NCBI RefSeq assembly: GCF_000711795.1
Contig: NZ_JONH01000001.1
Span: forward strand, 248,001-312,000
Length of the DNA stretch: 64,000 bases
Direction: 5' to 3'
Source: Vibrio pacinii DSM 19139
GTDB lineage: Bacteria > Pseudomonadota > Gammaproteobacteria > Enterobacterales > Vibrionaceae
Below, in pieces: positions 21,537 to 32,400 of the stretch. The translations under genes and the position numbers were made by a program. The notes under the pieces were generated by a model. The model worked only from the letters and a program-made list of their open reading frames with translations, was not told the DNA's origin and made no database searches. How positions within the stretch are numbered: the stretch's first letter is position 1; each line of letters starts with the position of its first letter.

Positions 21537-21568
21537 GCGAAAAACGGTAACGACTAAATAAGTTTAAA

Positions 21569-21605
21569 TGCATAAAGCCACAAGTAACTATTGTGGCTTT
21601 ATGCA
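21569..21605. terminator. Terminator after the puuA-transporter unit
   Basis: TGCATAAAGCCACAA-GTAACTA-TTGTGGCTTTATGCA is a perfect 15-bp stem with a seven-base loop, 33 bp after the transporter stop. The T-rich part lies within the descending arm (GGCTTTATG). Confidence 0.75.
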
Positions 21606-21897
21606 CTTCACCTCTACTTGCAATAAACCACTTTTTAGTTCCCTTTTATTCTTATCCCGAGTTCAGGTCAACCAGCAAACTAGGCAGTAATGCTCTACTC
21701 CCTTTTCTTCTCTTAATAAAAATCTAGGACGCTAAACCGTTTCCACCACAAAGCAAAATACAAGACCTGAGCCTTTTTGTGCCGCCTTTTGAGATTAAAC
21801 TTATTTTTTTGAGGCAGTCGGAGTAGCTTCGACATACAGGTAAAGTACTAATTTTCCCCTATACTTTTTGGGTAGATGGTTTTCCAGTGACTTATGA
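21606..21897. other. Leader region of the hybrid kinase gene
   Basis: About 290 bp with no gene seen. It must hold the promoter for the kinase. I found no clear operator or ribosome site: the bases before the kinase ATG (AGTGACTTATGA) are a poor Shine-Dalgarno. Confidence 0.35.
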
Positions 21898-24630
21898 ATG
21901 TATAAAACAATCCGCTCCAAAATATCTCTTATTGTGCTGAACGTTGTTGTTGTGGTGTTATTGTTTGCAGCAAGTGTTTCTAAAGATGTCTTACAATCGA
22001 TTCGCAATGCAGAAACGGTTGCTTCTCTGGTTGAGTTGACCGCATCCAGCAGTGATCTTATACACGAAATTCAAAAAGAGCGTGGGCTTTCGGCAGGCTT
22101 TTTAGGCTCCAGTACGGGCGAGTTTCAAGATCGCCTTGCGTCCCAGTATCGTCTGACTGATGAGAAATTAGCAGTACTAAAACGCTTTGTGAGCGATCGC
22201 GACAGCGAGTTTAGTCAGTTTCCAGAAATTGGCGTGGCGTTGAGATCGTTTGAGGTCGCCTCTTTAGCCATTGTCAATGTGCGCAAACAGTTGCTAAATC
22301 GCGAGCTATCTTTAACGCAAACCTTAGACTTTTATACCGAACTTAATAGTCTGCTACTGACGGTACCTACGATTACCGCGAAACAATCAAGTGATGCCCA
22401 GGTAAACCGAATGTTGGCAGCCCTACTGTATTTTATGCAAGGTAAAGAGCATGCAGGGATCGAGCGAGCAGTGTTAAGTAATACCTTCGCTCAAGGCGCG
22501 TTTTCTTTGGGCAGATACGAACATTTCCTCAGCTTATTGAGCCAGCAAGCTACCCACTTCGCGACATTTCAGAACTACGCAAGCCCTGATGCCAATCGCC
22601 GCTTCGACATTATTCTGCTATCGCAGGCATCGCAGATGGTCGAGCAGTATCGACAAAGCGCGTTGTCAGGGCGCTTGGAAAAAAATTCCAGAGACTGGTT
22701 TGACGCCGCGACGGTCAGGATTGATCTTCTCCACGAGGAGGAGTTGCTAAACATCAATAAGTTGCTCAGCCTGTCACAAAGTATGATAACAGATGCCCAG
22801 CGTAGTTTATGGCTGCTGGTTTTGGTGGTGGTGGTGGTGGTCTCAGTCACCTTCTTTGTGAGTGTTCGTCTACTTAATACTATCAACAGACAAGTGGCAT
22901 CTGTCCATGACACCATCACCAAAGCCGCAAGCAATGACCTATCGGCGCGTTGTGAGGTAGTGAGCTCAGATGAGCTAGGCAGCATTGCGAAACAACTTAA
23001 TGATCTGTTGGAAGAGTTGCAAACTTCACAGCAGCAACTGTTAGGAAAGGAAACCGAAAACCGACTGCTTGCACAAGTTGCCAAACACATCCGAGATTCT
23101 GTGCTGTTCACTGACGAGCGCCTCAATATTACCTGGGTCAACCGAGCATTTGAGCAGCGTGTGAACCGCACACACAAGGAACTGGTTAGCCAGAACTACA
23201 TTGATACCATTGGGCCGCAACAACAACAAACCATCGAACAATTACACGCTGCCATCAACACGAAGCAATACCAACGTATTAAACTACTCAGAGACGAGCA
23301 GTCCGACCCTCCTACCTGGAGCGAAATCTCTATCGTACCAATTTACGATCATGCTCGAAGCCTGGAGGAGTTTATTGTCGTAGAACATGATATTTCGGAG
23401 AGTGTCGAATTAGCAAATCGATTGACGCAAAATGTAGAAAAAGCCGAAGCCGCCGTGCGCGCCAAAGCCAATTTCCTTTCTACAATGAGTCATGAAATAC
23501 GAACGCCGATGAATGGGGTGCTTGGATTGGCGAAAATCATTCAGCAAGAAACCTTAGAGCCTAAAATTCAAGAGCACGCCAACATCATATTAGAATCTGG
23601 TCAGCACCTACTCTCTTTGCTAAATGATGTACTCGACTACTCGAAGATAGAAGAGAATAAACTCGGTATCTCGCCCGAATGGTTTAATGTCGAGCAGATG
23701 TTACAGCCTGTGATCGTGCCGTTATCGCAACTTACCACGGACAAGAAAATCGACTTAGAAACCATCAATAATGTCCCGTCAGATGTCAGGGTTTGGGCAG
23801 ATAAATCAAGACTGACCCAAATCCTGTATAACTTGACTGGCAACGCGGTCAAGTTTACCTCACAAGGCAGCGTAAAGGTTTATGTTCAGTTGAATTTCGC
23901 GATGAACCATCTGGTGCTCTCCGTGATCGATACCGGGCTCGGTATTCCCGAAGATAAACAAGCATTTATTTTTAACTCATTTGAGCAAGCAGACTCCTCT
24001 ACCACTAGGCGATTTGGAGGAACAGGCTTGGGCTTGGCCATTGTGAGTAGACTGGTTGGCTTAATGCATGGCCAAGTCTTTCTTAAGAGTAGCGAAGAGA
24101 ATGGTTCAACATTCACTGTGACCGTGCCCGTTAAGTGGGAGTCCGTCAAGGGCAACTCTGACGTCGACTCTGTCAAACACGACAGTGTCGAGTGTTTAAC
24201 CGACCTGGATGTGTTGATCGTCGACGACAACCGGGTAAACGGTATTGTGGCCAAGAGCTTCTGTGAGAAGTTTGGTTTTCATGTAGAGCTTGCTGAAAAC
24301 GGCACAATCGCGATCGATATGTTGGAGAAAAAAACCTTCGATCTGGTATTAATGGACAACCATATGCCAGAGATCAGCGGTATCGAAGCCACGCGCTTGA
24401 TTCGAGAAAAGTTACACAGCGATGTGGTCATTTTCGCGTATACCGCAGATGTATTTGACGAGCCGCACCGAGACTTTTTGCAGGCAGGGGCCAATGCAGT
24501 GTTAACTAAGCCACTGCAAGAACAAAGTTTCAAAGATGCGTTAATGGATAACTTTGACAACTTTTGTCGTGCAATTGACGATTCGGTGCAATTTGAAGAG
24601 TCTCAGGTATCCAATGCAAACGATAGATAG
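21898..24630 (+). CDS. Hybrid sensor histidine kinase with NIT sensor domain
   Basis: 910 residues. Order: TM1 (about 8-28), periplasmic NIT (nitrate/nitrite-sensing type) domain (about 45-290; hallmark EIQKERGLSAGFLGSS), TM2 (about 302-324), HAMP, PAS (about 385-510), HisKA with phospho-accepting His532 in STMSHEIRTPMNG, HATPase_c with N-box LTGNAVKF and G-boxes DTGLGIPED and GGTGLGLAI, and a receiver domain with phospho-acceptor Asp820 in LVLMDNHMPEISG. Such kinases pass phosphate His-Asp-His-Asp. An Hpt domain is often the next module, and a remnant of one follows this gene in another frame. The signal could be nitrate or nitrite, but NIT domains vary. No response regulator lies nearby. 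Confidence 0.92.
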   Translation: MYKTIRSKISLIVLNVVVVVLLFAASVSKDVLQSIRNAETVASLVELTASSSDLIHEIQKERGLSAGFLGSSTGEFQDRLASQYRLTDEKLAVLKRFVSDRDSEFSQFPEIGVALRSFEVASLAIVNVRKQLLNRELSLTQTLDFYTELNSLLLTVPTITAKQSSDAQVNRMLAALLYFMQGKEHAGIERAVLSNTFAQGAFSLGRYEHFLSLLSQQATHFATFQNYASPDANRRFDIILLSQASQMVEQYRQSALSGRLEKNSRDWFDAATVRIDLLHEEELLNINKLLSLSQSMITDAQRSLWLLVLVVVVVVSVTFFVSVRLLNTINRQVASVHDTITKAASNDLSARCEVVSSDELGSIAKQLNDLLEELQTSQQQLLGKETENRLLAQVAKHIRDSVLFTDERLNITWVNRAFEQRVNRTHKELVSQNYIDTIGPQQQQTIEQLHAAINTKQYQRIKLLRDEQSDPPTWSEISIVPIYDHARSLEEFIVVEHDISESVELANRLTQNVEKAEAAVRAKANFLSTMSHEIRTPMNGVLGLAKIIQQETLEPKIQEHANIILESGQHLLSLLNDVLDYSKIEENKLGISPEWFNVEQMLQPVIVPLSQLTTDKKIDLETINNVPSDVRVWADKSRLTQILYNLTGNAVKFTSQGSVKVYVQLNFAMNHLVLSVIDTGLGIPEDKQAFIFNSFEQADSSTTRRFGGTGLGLAIVSRLVGLMHGQVFLKSSEENGSTFTVTVPVKWESVKGNSDVDSVKHDSVECLTDLDVLIVDDNRVNGIVAKSFCEKFGFHVELAENGTIAIDMLEKKTFDLVLMDNHMPEISGIEATRLIREKLHSDVVIFAYTADVFDEPHRDFLQAGANAVLTKPLQEQSFKDALMDNFDNFCRAIDDSVQFEESQVSNANDR

Positions 24631-24638
24631 TTCAAACT

Positions 24639-24746
24639 GACTCAAAAGAGTTAAGTCGCTCTGCAATGCTAAAGGCCTTTGGCGATGACCCTCAAGGTAT
24701 ACTTGTGTTTGTGCAAACCATCAGCGACGAGTTGAGCAAGGCGTAG
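24639..24746 (+). pseudogene. Frameshifted remnant of an Hpt domain
   Basis: Just after the kinase stop, a different forward frame encodes ELSRSAMLKAFGDDPQGILV, continuing FVQTISDELSKA before TAG at 24744. This resembles the first helices of a histidine phosphotransfer domain, in which an AFGDDP-like turn is followed by an F-x-x-T-x-x-x-E-L helix. The His-containing helix that should follow is missing, and the sequence ends before the next gene. The parent kinase probably once had a C-terminal Hpt domain that was lost by frameshift and deletion. It could be chance, given the short length. Confidence 0.5.
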
Positions 24747-24783
24747 CTGCGCTGTTTGATAGCCACAACAACAATTGGTGAAT

Positions 24784-25083
24784 TTAATCGAGCTGAGTAT
24801 CGTAACTGATTTGCTTGTCTACGTTCTTAAATTGGACCCCAACCTTATTAAACGCCTTTTGGATAGTTGTTGAGACATGCTGCGGCCCTTCTCCCACTAA
24901 AAAGTTTGCTCTATCTTGATTCGTGTCGAATACACAGACAATTTTCAAGCTCTGTGGAAAAGAAGAGTATTTGACCGTATGAGTCACCCAAAGGAAACCA
25001 TCGTAGCCTTTTAACGTATCTTCACAAACTTCGGTTAACACTTCTCTAATTTGATTTTCGGTCTTCTTATCTGATTTACGCAT
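24784..25083 (-). CDS. Conserved hypothetical protein, about 99 residues
   Basis: A small acidic/basic mixed protein that begins MRKSDKKTENQIREVLTEVC and contains GYDGFLWVTHTVKY and LKIVCVFDTNQDRANFL. It resembles a widespread family of about 100 residues found in Vibrio, Shewanella and Pseudomonas that is often labelled Fis-family regulator; I see no Fis-type helix-turn-helix, so I do not adopt that name. The codon at 25086 is TTG; the ATG at 25083, with GGGAG eight bases before it, is the better start. A perfect ATTGTTAACAAT palindrome lies 45 bp upstream (25131-25142) and may be an operator. Confidence 0.75.
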   Translation of the reverse strand: MRKSDKKTENQIREVLTEVCEDTLKGYDGFLWVTHTVKYSSFPQSLKIVCVFDTNQDRANFLVGEGPQHVSTTIQKAFNKVGVQFKNVDKQISYDTQLD

Positions 25084-25196
25084 CAAGCAAACTCCCTATT
25101 TAACACCTTTAATAAAGATTTTCGGTCAACATTGTTAACAATATTGGCCATTATGACTGTTTCAAATGCAAAGTAACTATATTAAGGGTCACTCGC

Positions 25197-25216
25197 GGGG
25201 TCAGGTCTTGCCTTTT
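25197..25216 (+). repeat. Left inverted repeat of the RAYT element
   Basis: GGGGTCAGGTCTTGCCTTTT, the exact reverse complement of the sequence at 26099-26118. Its first bases include the stop codon of the transposase gene (TGA read leftward at 25201-25203), so the coding frame runs into the repeat. Confidence 0.85.
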
Positions 25217-26040
25217 GACACTATCCGGCTGATTCTTGAATAGTGCAAGCCAAAATACTGACCCAATTGCTTTTGGGTGTACCCACCACTACTAAAGGCA
25301 GCTTCTATAGCTTCATTGCGTGTCTCATAGCGCATTAAGTATTGATCTAGGGGGAGTGGTTTTGGTCTTCTTTGATTGGCTGGAATTTCTTTTATATCAC
25401 CTTCATCTATGTTCGATTTATTCAGACGCTCACTAATAAAATCGTCATTGCCCAAAAATACTTGTTGGCGCAAGTTATCCCATAACGGTTTATCAATCCC
25501 AGACAGAACAAACTCTTGGTACTTTAGCCTAGCGGACTTCTTTTGCTTACCAAATAACAACAGTGTTTGCTCAACTGAAAGCCAAGTTGGTGCCTCTTTA
25601 GAGCCCATTAAAAAAGGCCAACTGCTCCATTCATATTCCGAGGGGCAATCCACCATATGAGCGCGAACGGGGTTTAACACTATATATCTCCCCACTTCAA
25701 GCAAGTAAGAGTTTTTGTCGACCAAGATGGCTTTGTATCTCCCTTGATACAAGTGCCCGACACGCTGGTGTTTGCGATTAAATTTTTGGGTATATACGCC
25801 ATTCAGTTGCCTCATCCCTTTGCTTAAGTTGCCATCGGGCGTTTCTACCAACAAGTGATAGTGATTAGTCATCAAACAATAGCTGTGTATGACCCAGTTG
25901 AATCGTTCGCACACCTGATCTAAGACTTCAATAAACAACGCAAAGTCTTGCTCATCTAAATAAATCGGCTGTCTGGCATTACCTCGTGAGGTGACATGAT
26001 ACAAAGCACCTGCATATTCTATCCGTAGTGGTCTACTCAC
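25201..26040 (-). CDS. REP-associated tyrosine transposase (RAYT, Y1 family)
   Basis: 279 residues of the TnpA_REP/Y1 transposase family (IS200/IS605 fold). Marks: N-terminal MSRPLRIEYAGALYHVTSRG, the HUH motif in MTNHYHLLVET, the RVGHLYQGRYKAILVD stretch and the helix with the candidate nucleophile Tyr in LLEVGRYIVLNPVRA. A C-terminal helix-turn-helix extension (GYTQKQLGQYFGLHYSRISR) is typical of the longer RAYTs. These enzymes nick single-stranded DNA near palindromes and are thought to spread REP sequences. The gene is bounded by perfect 20-bp inverted repeats and looks intact. It lies just downstream of the candidate CDI immunity gene. Confidence 0.92.
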   Translation of the reverse strand: MSRPLRIEYAGALYHVTSRGNARQPIYLDEQDFALFIEVLDQVCERFNWVIHSYCLMTNHYHLLVETPDGNLSKGMRQLNGVYTQKFNRKHQRVGHLYQGRYKAILVDKNSYLLEVGRYIVLNPVRAHMVDCPSEYEWSSWPFLMGSKEAPTWLSVEQTLLLFGKQKKSARLKYQEFVLSGIDKPLWDNLRQQVFLGNDDFISERLNKSNIDEGDIKEIPANQRRPKPLPLDQYLMRYETRNEAIEAAFSSGGYTQKQLGQYFGLHYSRISRIVSKGKT

Positions 26041-26054
26041 TTTTCTTCCCTAAA

Positions 26055-26095
26055 CAAAAATAGCCTAGCTAAAAGCTAGACCATTCTCTTCAAAA
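26055..26095. repeat. REP-like imperfect palindrome upstream of the RAYT gene
   Basis: Contains TAGCCTAGCT-AAA-AGCTAGACCA, an imperfect stem directly between the transposase start and the right inverted repeat. Its core and flanks (AAAAATAGCCTAG and CCATT...CAAAAAGC) resemble the hairpin at 8657-8685. RAYT genes commonly have such palindromes beside them. Confidence 0.55.
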
Positions 26096-26098
26096 AGC

Positions 26099-26118
26099 AA
26101 AAGGCAAGACCTGACCCC
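26099..26118 (-). repeat. Right inverted repeat of the RAYT element
   Basis: AAAAGGCAAGACCTGACCCC, the perfect 20-bp reverse complement of the left repeat at 25197-25216. It lies 25 bp from the end of the candidate immunity gene. The element is therefore about 920 bp end to end. Confidence 0.85.
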
Positions 26119-26142
26119 ATTAGTTCACTCGTTTTCTTCTTT

Positions 26143-26460
26143 TTATACAATCGTACAATAATAATAGACTGCTAAAGACGAAACACAGATGAGAAATCTA
26201 ATGAACTGTGAACCATGGCTATCTGTATCATAATCATGTGTAGCGACACCTATTGGTAATGTTTTATTAAATAAAAAGCAAAATGTTATCAATATACAAT
26301 ATAAAGACACAAAGTGCTTAAGCGTTACATAGCCAACAGTCTCTATTTTCCAATATATAAAAGAAAACCATACTACCACTAAAGCTAATATAATCATCAA
26401 CTTGGAAATTTCACTAAAAACTTTATCAGGCCATAATATTTTTAAAATCAATTTATTCAT
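26143..26460 (-). CDS. Small membrane protein, candidate CdiI immunity protein
   Basis: 105 residues with three hydrophobic helices (about 21-41, 46-66 and 86-104) and a polar loop (ATHDYDTDSHGSQ). No family recognised. Its ATG overlaps the cdiA stop: the coding regions share eight bases at 26453-26460, and AAAGGTGTTTAAAG inside cdiA serves as ribosome site, so the two are translationally coupled. In CDI loci the gene directly after cdiA encodes the immunity protein that blocks the toxin end. By position and size this is the immunity candidate. A membrane-embedded protein suggests that the toxin acts at the inner membrane. It is visibly more AT-rich than most neighbours, as is usual for variable toxin/immunity ends. 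Confidence 0.6.
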   Translation of the reverse strand: MNKLILKILWPDKVFSEISKLMIILALVVVWFSFIYWKIETVGYVTLKHFVSLYCILITFCFLFNKTLPIGVATHDYDTDSHGSQFIRFLICVSSLAVYYYCTIV

Positions 26461-29400
26461 CTTTAAACACCTTTATTTTGCTGTCCTCAGGAATACTCCT
26501 GTTAACATCATCAAGTATTCCAGATGCAGATATGTACGATTGCAACTTATCGGCTTTGAGAGGTACTAAATTGTCTCGAAGCATAATATTGACTAACTTT
26601 GTCGTACTAAAATCTAATGCTTCTTTTGCTACTTGTTCTTTTAAAACAGCACTTCCAACTGATGTTGCCATTCCCACGTAATCAATGGTTTTAAACACGA
26701 CCGTTCCTGCTCTAGCTGGCAAAGCTGCATAAGTAGCCATTGTTGCCGCATCATCTAGCGCCTTAGCACTTGTCGCATCTATAAACGCATCGCTGGCAGC
26801 ATTTTTCACCATATTACTATTGGTAGCTACGCACCCAGCAGTAGCACATGGATAATAACTTACGGCGAATGTTTTGCCATCTACCGTTTGTGGTCGTATG
26901 TAAGCTCCCGACGCTGGATCAATTGGTCTACCGGTAAGATAATCAATGACAATTTTATTCGTTTCTGGAATTTTAAAGAAGCTATAACCTAAGTCCTTAT
27001 CCAATAGGTATTGTTTCGCCGAGTCGTTCAATGGGATAGCTCTCATATCCTGAACGATGTAATGACCTTTTCCTGTTCCGTCTTGCCCTACGATCAACTT
27101 ACCATCACTATTATCAACGAAACTCTTATCGTTTACTTTGGATGCATCTACAACGTAAGGTGATACGCCTGCATCATACTTTTCATTTTCCTGAGCTTTG
27201 GTGTGGCGCATTACATTACGAATTTCTTCCGCTGTATATTTTCCATTGCTCTCGGAGGCTAGAGTATTAGCCAATTCGTATTCACGCTTACTCAAGAACC
27301 GATTGTCAACAGTCACCCCTAGAGTATTGTGCTCTATCGCCGAGTTGATATTGTTTAACCAGACCAATGGTGAACTGTCATTACCAATATGTTGGTTTAC
27401 ATCACCAGACTTATATTCACCAAGCCCATAGTTGTCCAAAACAAACTTAAAGGTATCCTCAGCATAGTTACCAACTAGACCCGTATACTGCTCTTCAAAC
27501 TTGCCTTTATCTCCAATTCGCCCTTGATTAATAGCAGCGTGGGTTCCTTCATGTACTATGGTGTTCGCAGCATCTGCACCATTGGCGGTCTCAGCATCAT
27601 TCAACTCGACTGTGGTCTTTCCATTTTGAACCAGATGACTACCTTTAGAGCCACTTTTAATCGCCACAACCCGTGCTTCATCAATAGTAATGCCCATCAC
27701 AGCCGCATAGGCCTGTATGTAAACCTTTGTGGCATATTGTTTAGCTTCAGCATTCGCTAAATCAAGGTTATTCAATATCTGCGCAGCTTCAGGGCTTTCT
27801 AGCGCTATCTTCTTTTGGATGTCTAACTCTTTTTGCAGTACATCCATATGTTCGAAGGTGTCTGATACTTCAACCGATTCATCAGTGACGACATCAGCAA
27901 TTGCGTTCCCAGCCAAATGTGTCCGCTTAACATCTTCTTTTATCTGCGCCCTCCCACCTTCGGTCAGCAGACGGTGATCAACAGTAACATCTATATCCCC
28001 CTGCTTACGGTCAACAGTAAACAGGTCCTTTTCTGTATGCTCGGTGTCGCGATTTAAGCGTGAGGTGTCGTCGGAGTTTTCTGAGTCCGCGATGGTTAAC
28101 TGACCTTGTCCTATGGTCGCTAGGGTCTTGGATTTGCTATAACCAGATGTATTTTTGTATTGAACAGACGTTGAATTATTGGTTGAATCCAGTTCACCGT
28201 CATTTACTCCGACACTCGTGTTTAACCCCATGCTTCTATTTTGGTTGTAACTGGTGTTCGAAAGGTCTGCGAAAGTGAGCGATCCCGTAGTCAGGTTCAG
28301 CTTTCCGTTATCTTGCCCATTCTCGTCTGTGGTCGCTATCAGCGCCCCTTTCATATCGGTATTGTTTGCAACCGTAATGTCTGCAGAACCACCGGAGTTT
28401 AGGCTTGTCAGTACCGTTTGTTTGGTACGTGTTCGTCCATTGGAAGCATTGATACCCGAGCTGCCTCCTGTTAGCTGTACAGCGTCACTCCCCCCTGAAA
28501 GAGATAAGCCCCCACTGATACCCGAGCCTTTTTGACTCGAACTATGGCGGTCTTGAACAGACGCAACATTCAAATCACCACCAACATCAACAGTCAAACT
28601 TTCATTCGCCGCCACGGTCGCCCCTTTAATATTGGTTTCTTGGTTTGACGTAATGGTTATGTTGTCTGCGTTTAACTGGCTGTTGTTATGGGTAACAGAA
28701 GATGAGGTACTTTGATTGCGATCAAAACTGGCATTTAGGTTAATGCCTGAAGACGCGCCATAAACCGTCATTGAAGCGCCGATTTTGCCCGACTGCGTCT
28801 CTGATTTACTGTTTTGAGTATCTTGTGAGGAAGTAATGTTGACCTCATTAGCGGCGATTTTTAGGCTGTCGTTCGCCGCTACAACCGAACCGCTAATGTT
28901 GGCTTGGTCGCCTTCTTGTTCCCCTGCACGAACAATGACGTTCTGACCACTCAATTGCGAGCCGACCGACTTTGTTTCTTGAGAGTTTGACTTGGTCTTA
29001 CTCGCTTCAATATCTAAGTGTAAGCCTGCATTAAAACCATACGTTCCAGAACTCTGAGCGGCTGCCGCTGTTCGCTGAACCAAGAGTGTGGTTTTTGAAG
29101 CCACATCTTCAGCCGCTAGCGTCACACCTGCCACGTACCAAGCTTCGTCGCTTTTTACTTCGCTGATTAAGTCATTGAGCTCTTCAATATCTTCAAAAGT
29201 GACACCTGGCTTTTTGTCTGCGTACTCTTGCTCTAGCGTGCCGAGTGTTGACTCTAAAGAGTCCAAGCCTTTCTTGTATTGTTTGTAGTCTTGTTCTGCT
29301 TGTTTAAGCTTTTTGGTTGACTGTTTAAGCGCCATAGCTGCTTTAGCAACTTCTACAGCCTGATGCTGAACAATTAAGCTCGCTTCCGCTTTACCATGAA

Positions 29401-32400
29401 TTTCTTCGCGCTGCTCGCTAAGCGTATCGACAGCCTCTTTGATGGTGACATTGTCTTTGGCCGCTAGGGTTAAATCCCCCATTTGGTCTTGATTGTTGTC
29501 TGCGACAAGATTGGACCCTTCAACCAAGATGGACGATTCCGCTTCCATCGTAAGATGATCACCCGCGACAACCTGACTGCCTTGGTGGTTGAGTGCATCA
29601 CTTTTGTCTTTCACCTTGTCGTAAGAGGCGTCACCCAACGAGATCTTAAGCTGGCCATCTTCAACACTCACTCCCTGAAAACCATCGCCCAATCGGATCG
29701 ACAGCTTCTCTTCACTGCTCGTGGTCTGGGTAGTTTCTTTCGCGGCAAGAATTTCAACGTCACTGGTATCTGCAACCAAATCAACGTTATTGTTGGCATT
29801 AAGCGCCGAGCCAATCACTTGAATTGAACCCGCCTCTACAGTAAGGTTTCCACCAGATTGAACTTGGCTTGCTTGTGCCGTAGACGTCTGTTCTCCCTGG
29901 CGTTTTTTCTCCATCTCAAATAGATTACCGCCACTAAGGAAAGAGGTTTTTTCGTCCCACTGCTGGGCTTGCTTGAGGACATCTCCCGCTGCGATAAGCA
30001 CGTCATTAACAGCATTGAGGTTGACATCGCCGCCACTGCTAACTTCGCTAGCAATCACTCCGATATCACGGCCGGCTGTGACTGTTGTGTTTCCAGAGTT
30101 GATGACATAACTGCTGTTGAGCAAGGTTGCATCTTCGAGAGAGCCTTTATTACGACCACTTAAACCACCAAAGCCTTTCTTGATGGTTTCGTGGCGTTCG
30201 AACTCTTTGAAGGTTTGGGCGGCGAAATTAACGTCGCCATCAGCCGACAGCTCGACTTCACCACCCGCATTCAGCTCAGAGCCGATGATGTTGATATCAC
30301 TCTCACCACCAGCAGTAATCGCTGCATCTAAGTTTTGAGCTTTAATAGTAAGGCGATCGCCCGCTTGAATTGAACTGCCTTTGACCGTTTCTTTATAAGT
30401 TTCATTGATGGTGGTTTTACTGCGGCCAAAAGACTTTTTAGAGACGGTTTTATCATAATGATATTGGCTGTCGTTAACCGCGAGGATGTTGACATCGCCT
30501 TTGGCTGAAAGACTAGCCGTTTGGTCTGCTGCGACCTTGCTGCCTGAAAGAGTAATGTTGTTGTCTGCGTTAATCGAAACACTCTTGCCCTCAATCAGTG
30601 AAGCTTGATGTTGAGTACTCCGATTGATTTCGGTGTAGTTTGAGCGGTAGGAATGATCTGATTGTTTATTGAGCGCCGTGTTGACGTTAACGTCGTTTCC
30701 CGCAGTAAGGCTTAGAACATCACTCGATTCAATTTGGCTAGACGTGATATTAATATCTCGGCCTGCGATCATTGTTAGGTTTCCGCCTGATGTCATCCTG
30801 TTTCCAGTGTTGCTATTGCTTTGTGTTGTATTGCGCCCAAATCTAGTTTTGTATATTTGATACTGCTTTTCTTCCACCGTATCAAAAACAATACTGTCTT
30901 TAGCGAAAAGAGTTAAATCGTTTTCAGAACGAACATCTCCACCGTAGCTTCTCACGCTATCTCCTGCTGACAGGTTCAATCCCTCTGTCGCCGAAATCGT
31001 CGCTTTGGGCCCTACATCTGTTGTGTGGTAAATAACATTCTGAGCATTCTCGCTTACGATGCTCCCGTGCTTGTCTACAGAGAAGGAGTCAGTCAATGTA
31101 TTGTTTATTACGTCCCCACTACTACTGACCAAAGATACCTCCCCACCTTTGATCACCCCACTTAAGTTGGTAATGTTCTTATCTGTGACAACCGATACGA
31201 CATTCCCACCCGTTAAACTCCCCTTATCATTACGTAGTTCATTTGCCGTAATTGTAAGATTGTCTGCGCCAATGGATGCGATTGAACTAAATCGCTCGTT
31301 TGTTGCTTGAGCGAGATAAAGCTTAGGCGCTAACACCTTTTTCCCATCAACAAAAATCGGTTCATACCAAACAATGTCATTGGTCAACTTAGCGATCTGC
31401 TCTTGCGAAAGGGCAACGCCTACCTGTAAGTTAAGCGATGATTTTTGCACGGCTGCGGCATCAATTAACTGCTGCATTTGGCTAAGATCACTGCCTATTT
31501 GATTGTTTAGATAACGTTGCCCTGTGTGCTCAAATATGGCTTGAGTAATAATGCGTGTATCGTAGAAAGCATCACCTAAAAAGGTAATGCCACTTTCAGG
31601 ATTAAAGCCGACCGACTGCTGAAAATAGTCAGAGCCTAGGTATTGATCCATATTGGTAAGAAGTGGGTTGGTCTCTATGACATACTTAGAATTAGGCTTA
31701 GCACTAAAAACGAACAAACCATTGGGATTGCTCGGCAAGAAGTAATCGGAAAAGTTAACCCCGTTGGGGGAATAGGTTTGAAAGCCAACGACCCCAGTAC
31801 TTTCACCAACACTGATAAGAAGCGGCGTTTTTGTTTTGTTCTGTAGTGATTGTGACGTTTGTTTACCGATTACTGAGTTATCAAACTTACTAATTACGTT
31901 TATATCAAGATCATTACTGGCCGAAATAGTCGAATTTAAAACATCACCACTGCCGTTGTTTTCTTTTCGTGCTCTAACTAGTGAATATTCGAATTCGGGG
32001 TTGTTTACGTCCCAGTACCAAGGGGATGAATATCGACTTAACTCATAATCAAAATACGTAGTCTCATTGGTTGAACTGTAGCCTTTGTTAGTCAATTTAT
32101 TTGCGGTAATGACTGTGTTTTGTCCATGCATCAAGCTAGCTCTATTCAACACATCATTTGCGTTAATGAGCACAGATTTACCAGCAAGTATTTGGCTAGC
32201 TCTTCCATCATAATTAAGGCTACTTATTGTTTGGTATGCTTTAAACGTAAGTTCACGTTCACCAGTAATTCTGATATGTTTTCTTGATTTCTTATCGCGA
32301 CCTCCTCCCCCGCCGCCATACTCTTGTTCATAGTATTCATACTCTGGCGCAAATGGAGAAAGGTAGTCGATGACGAACTTCTCAGAGCCATCTGATGGAA

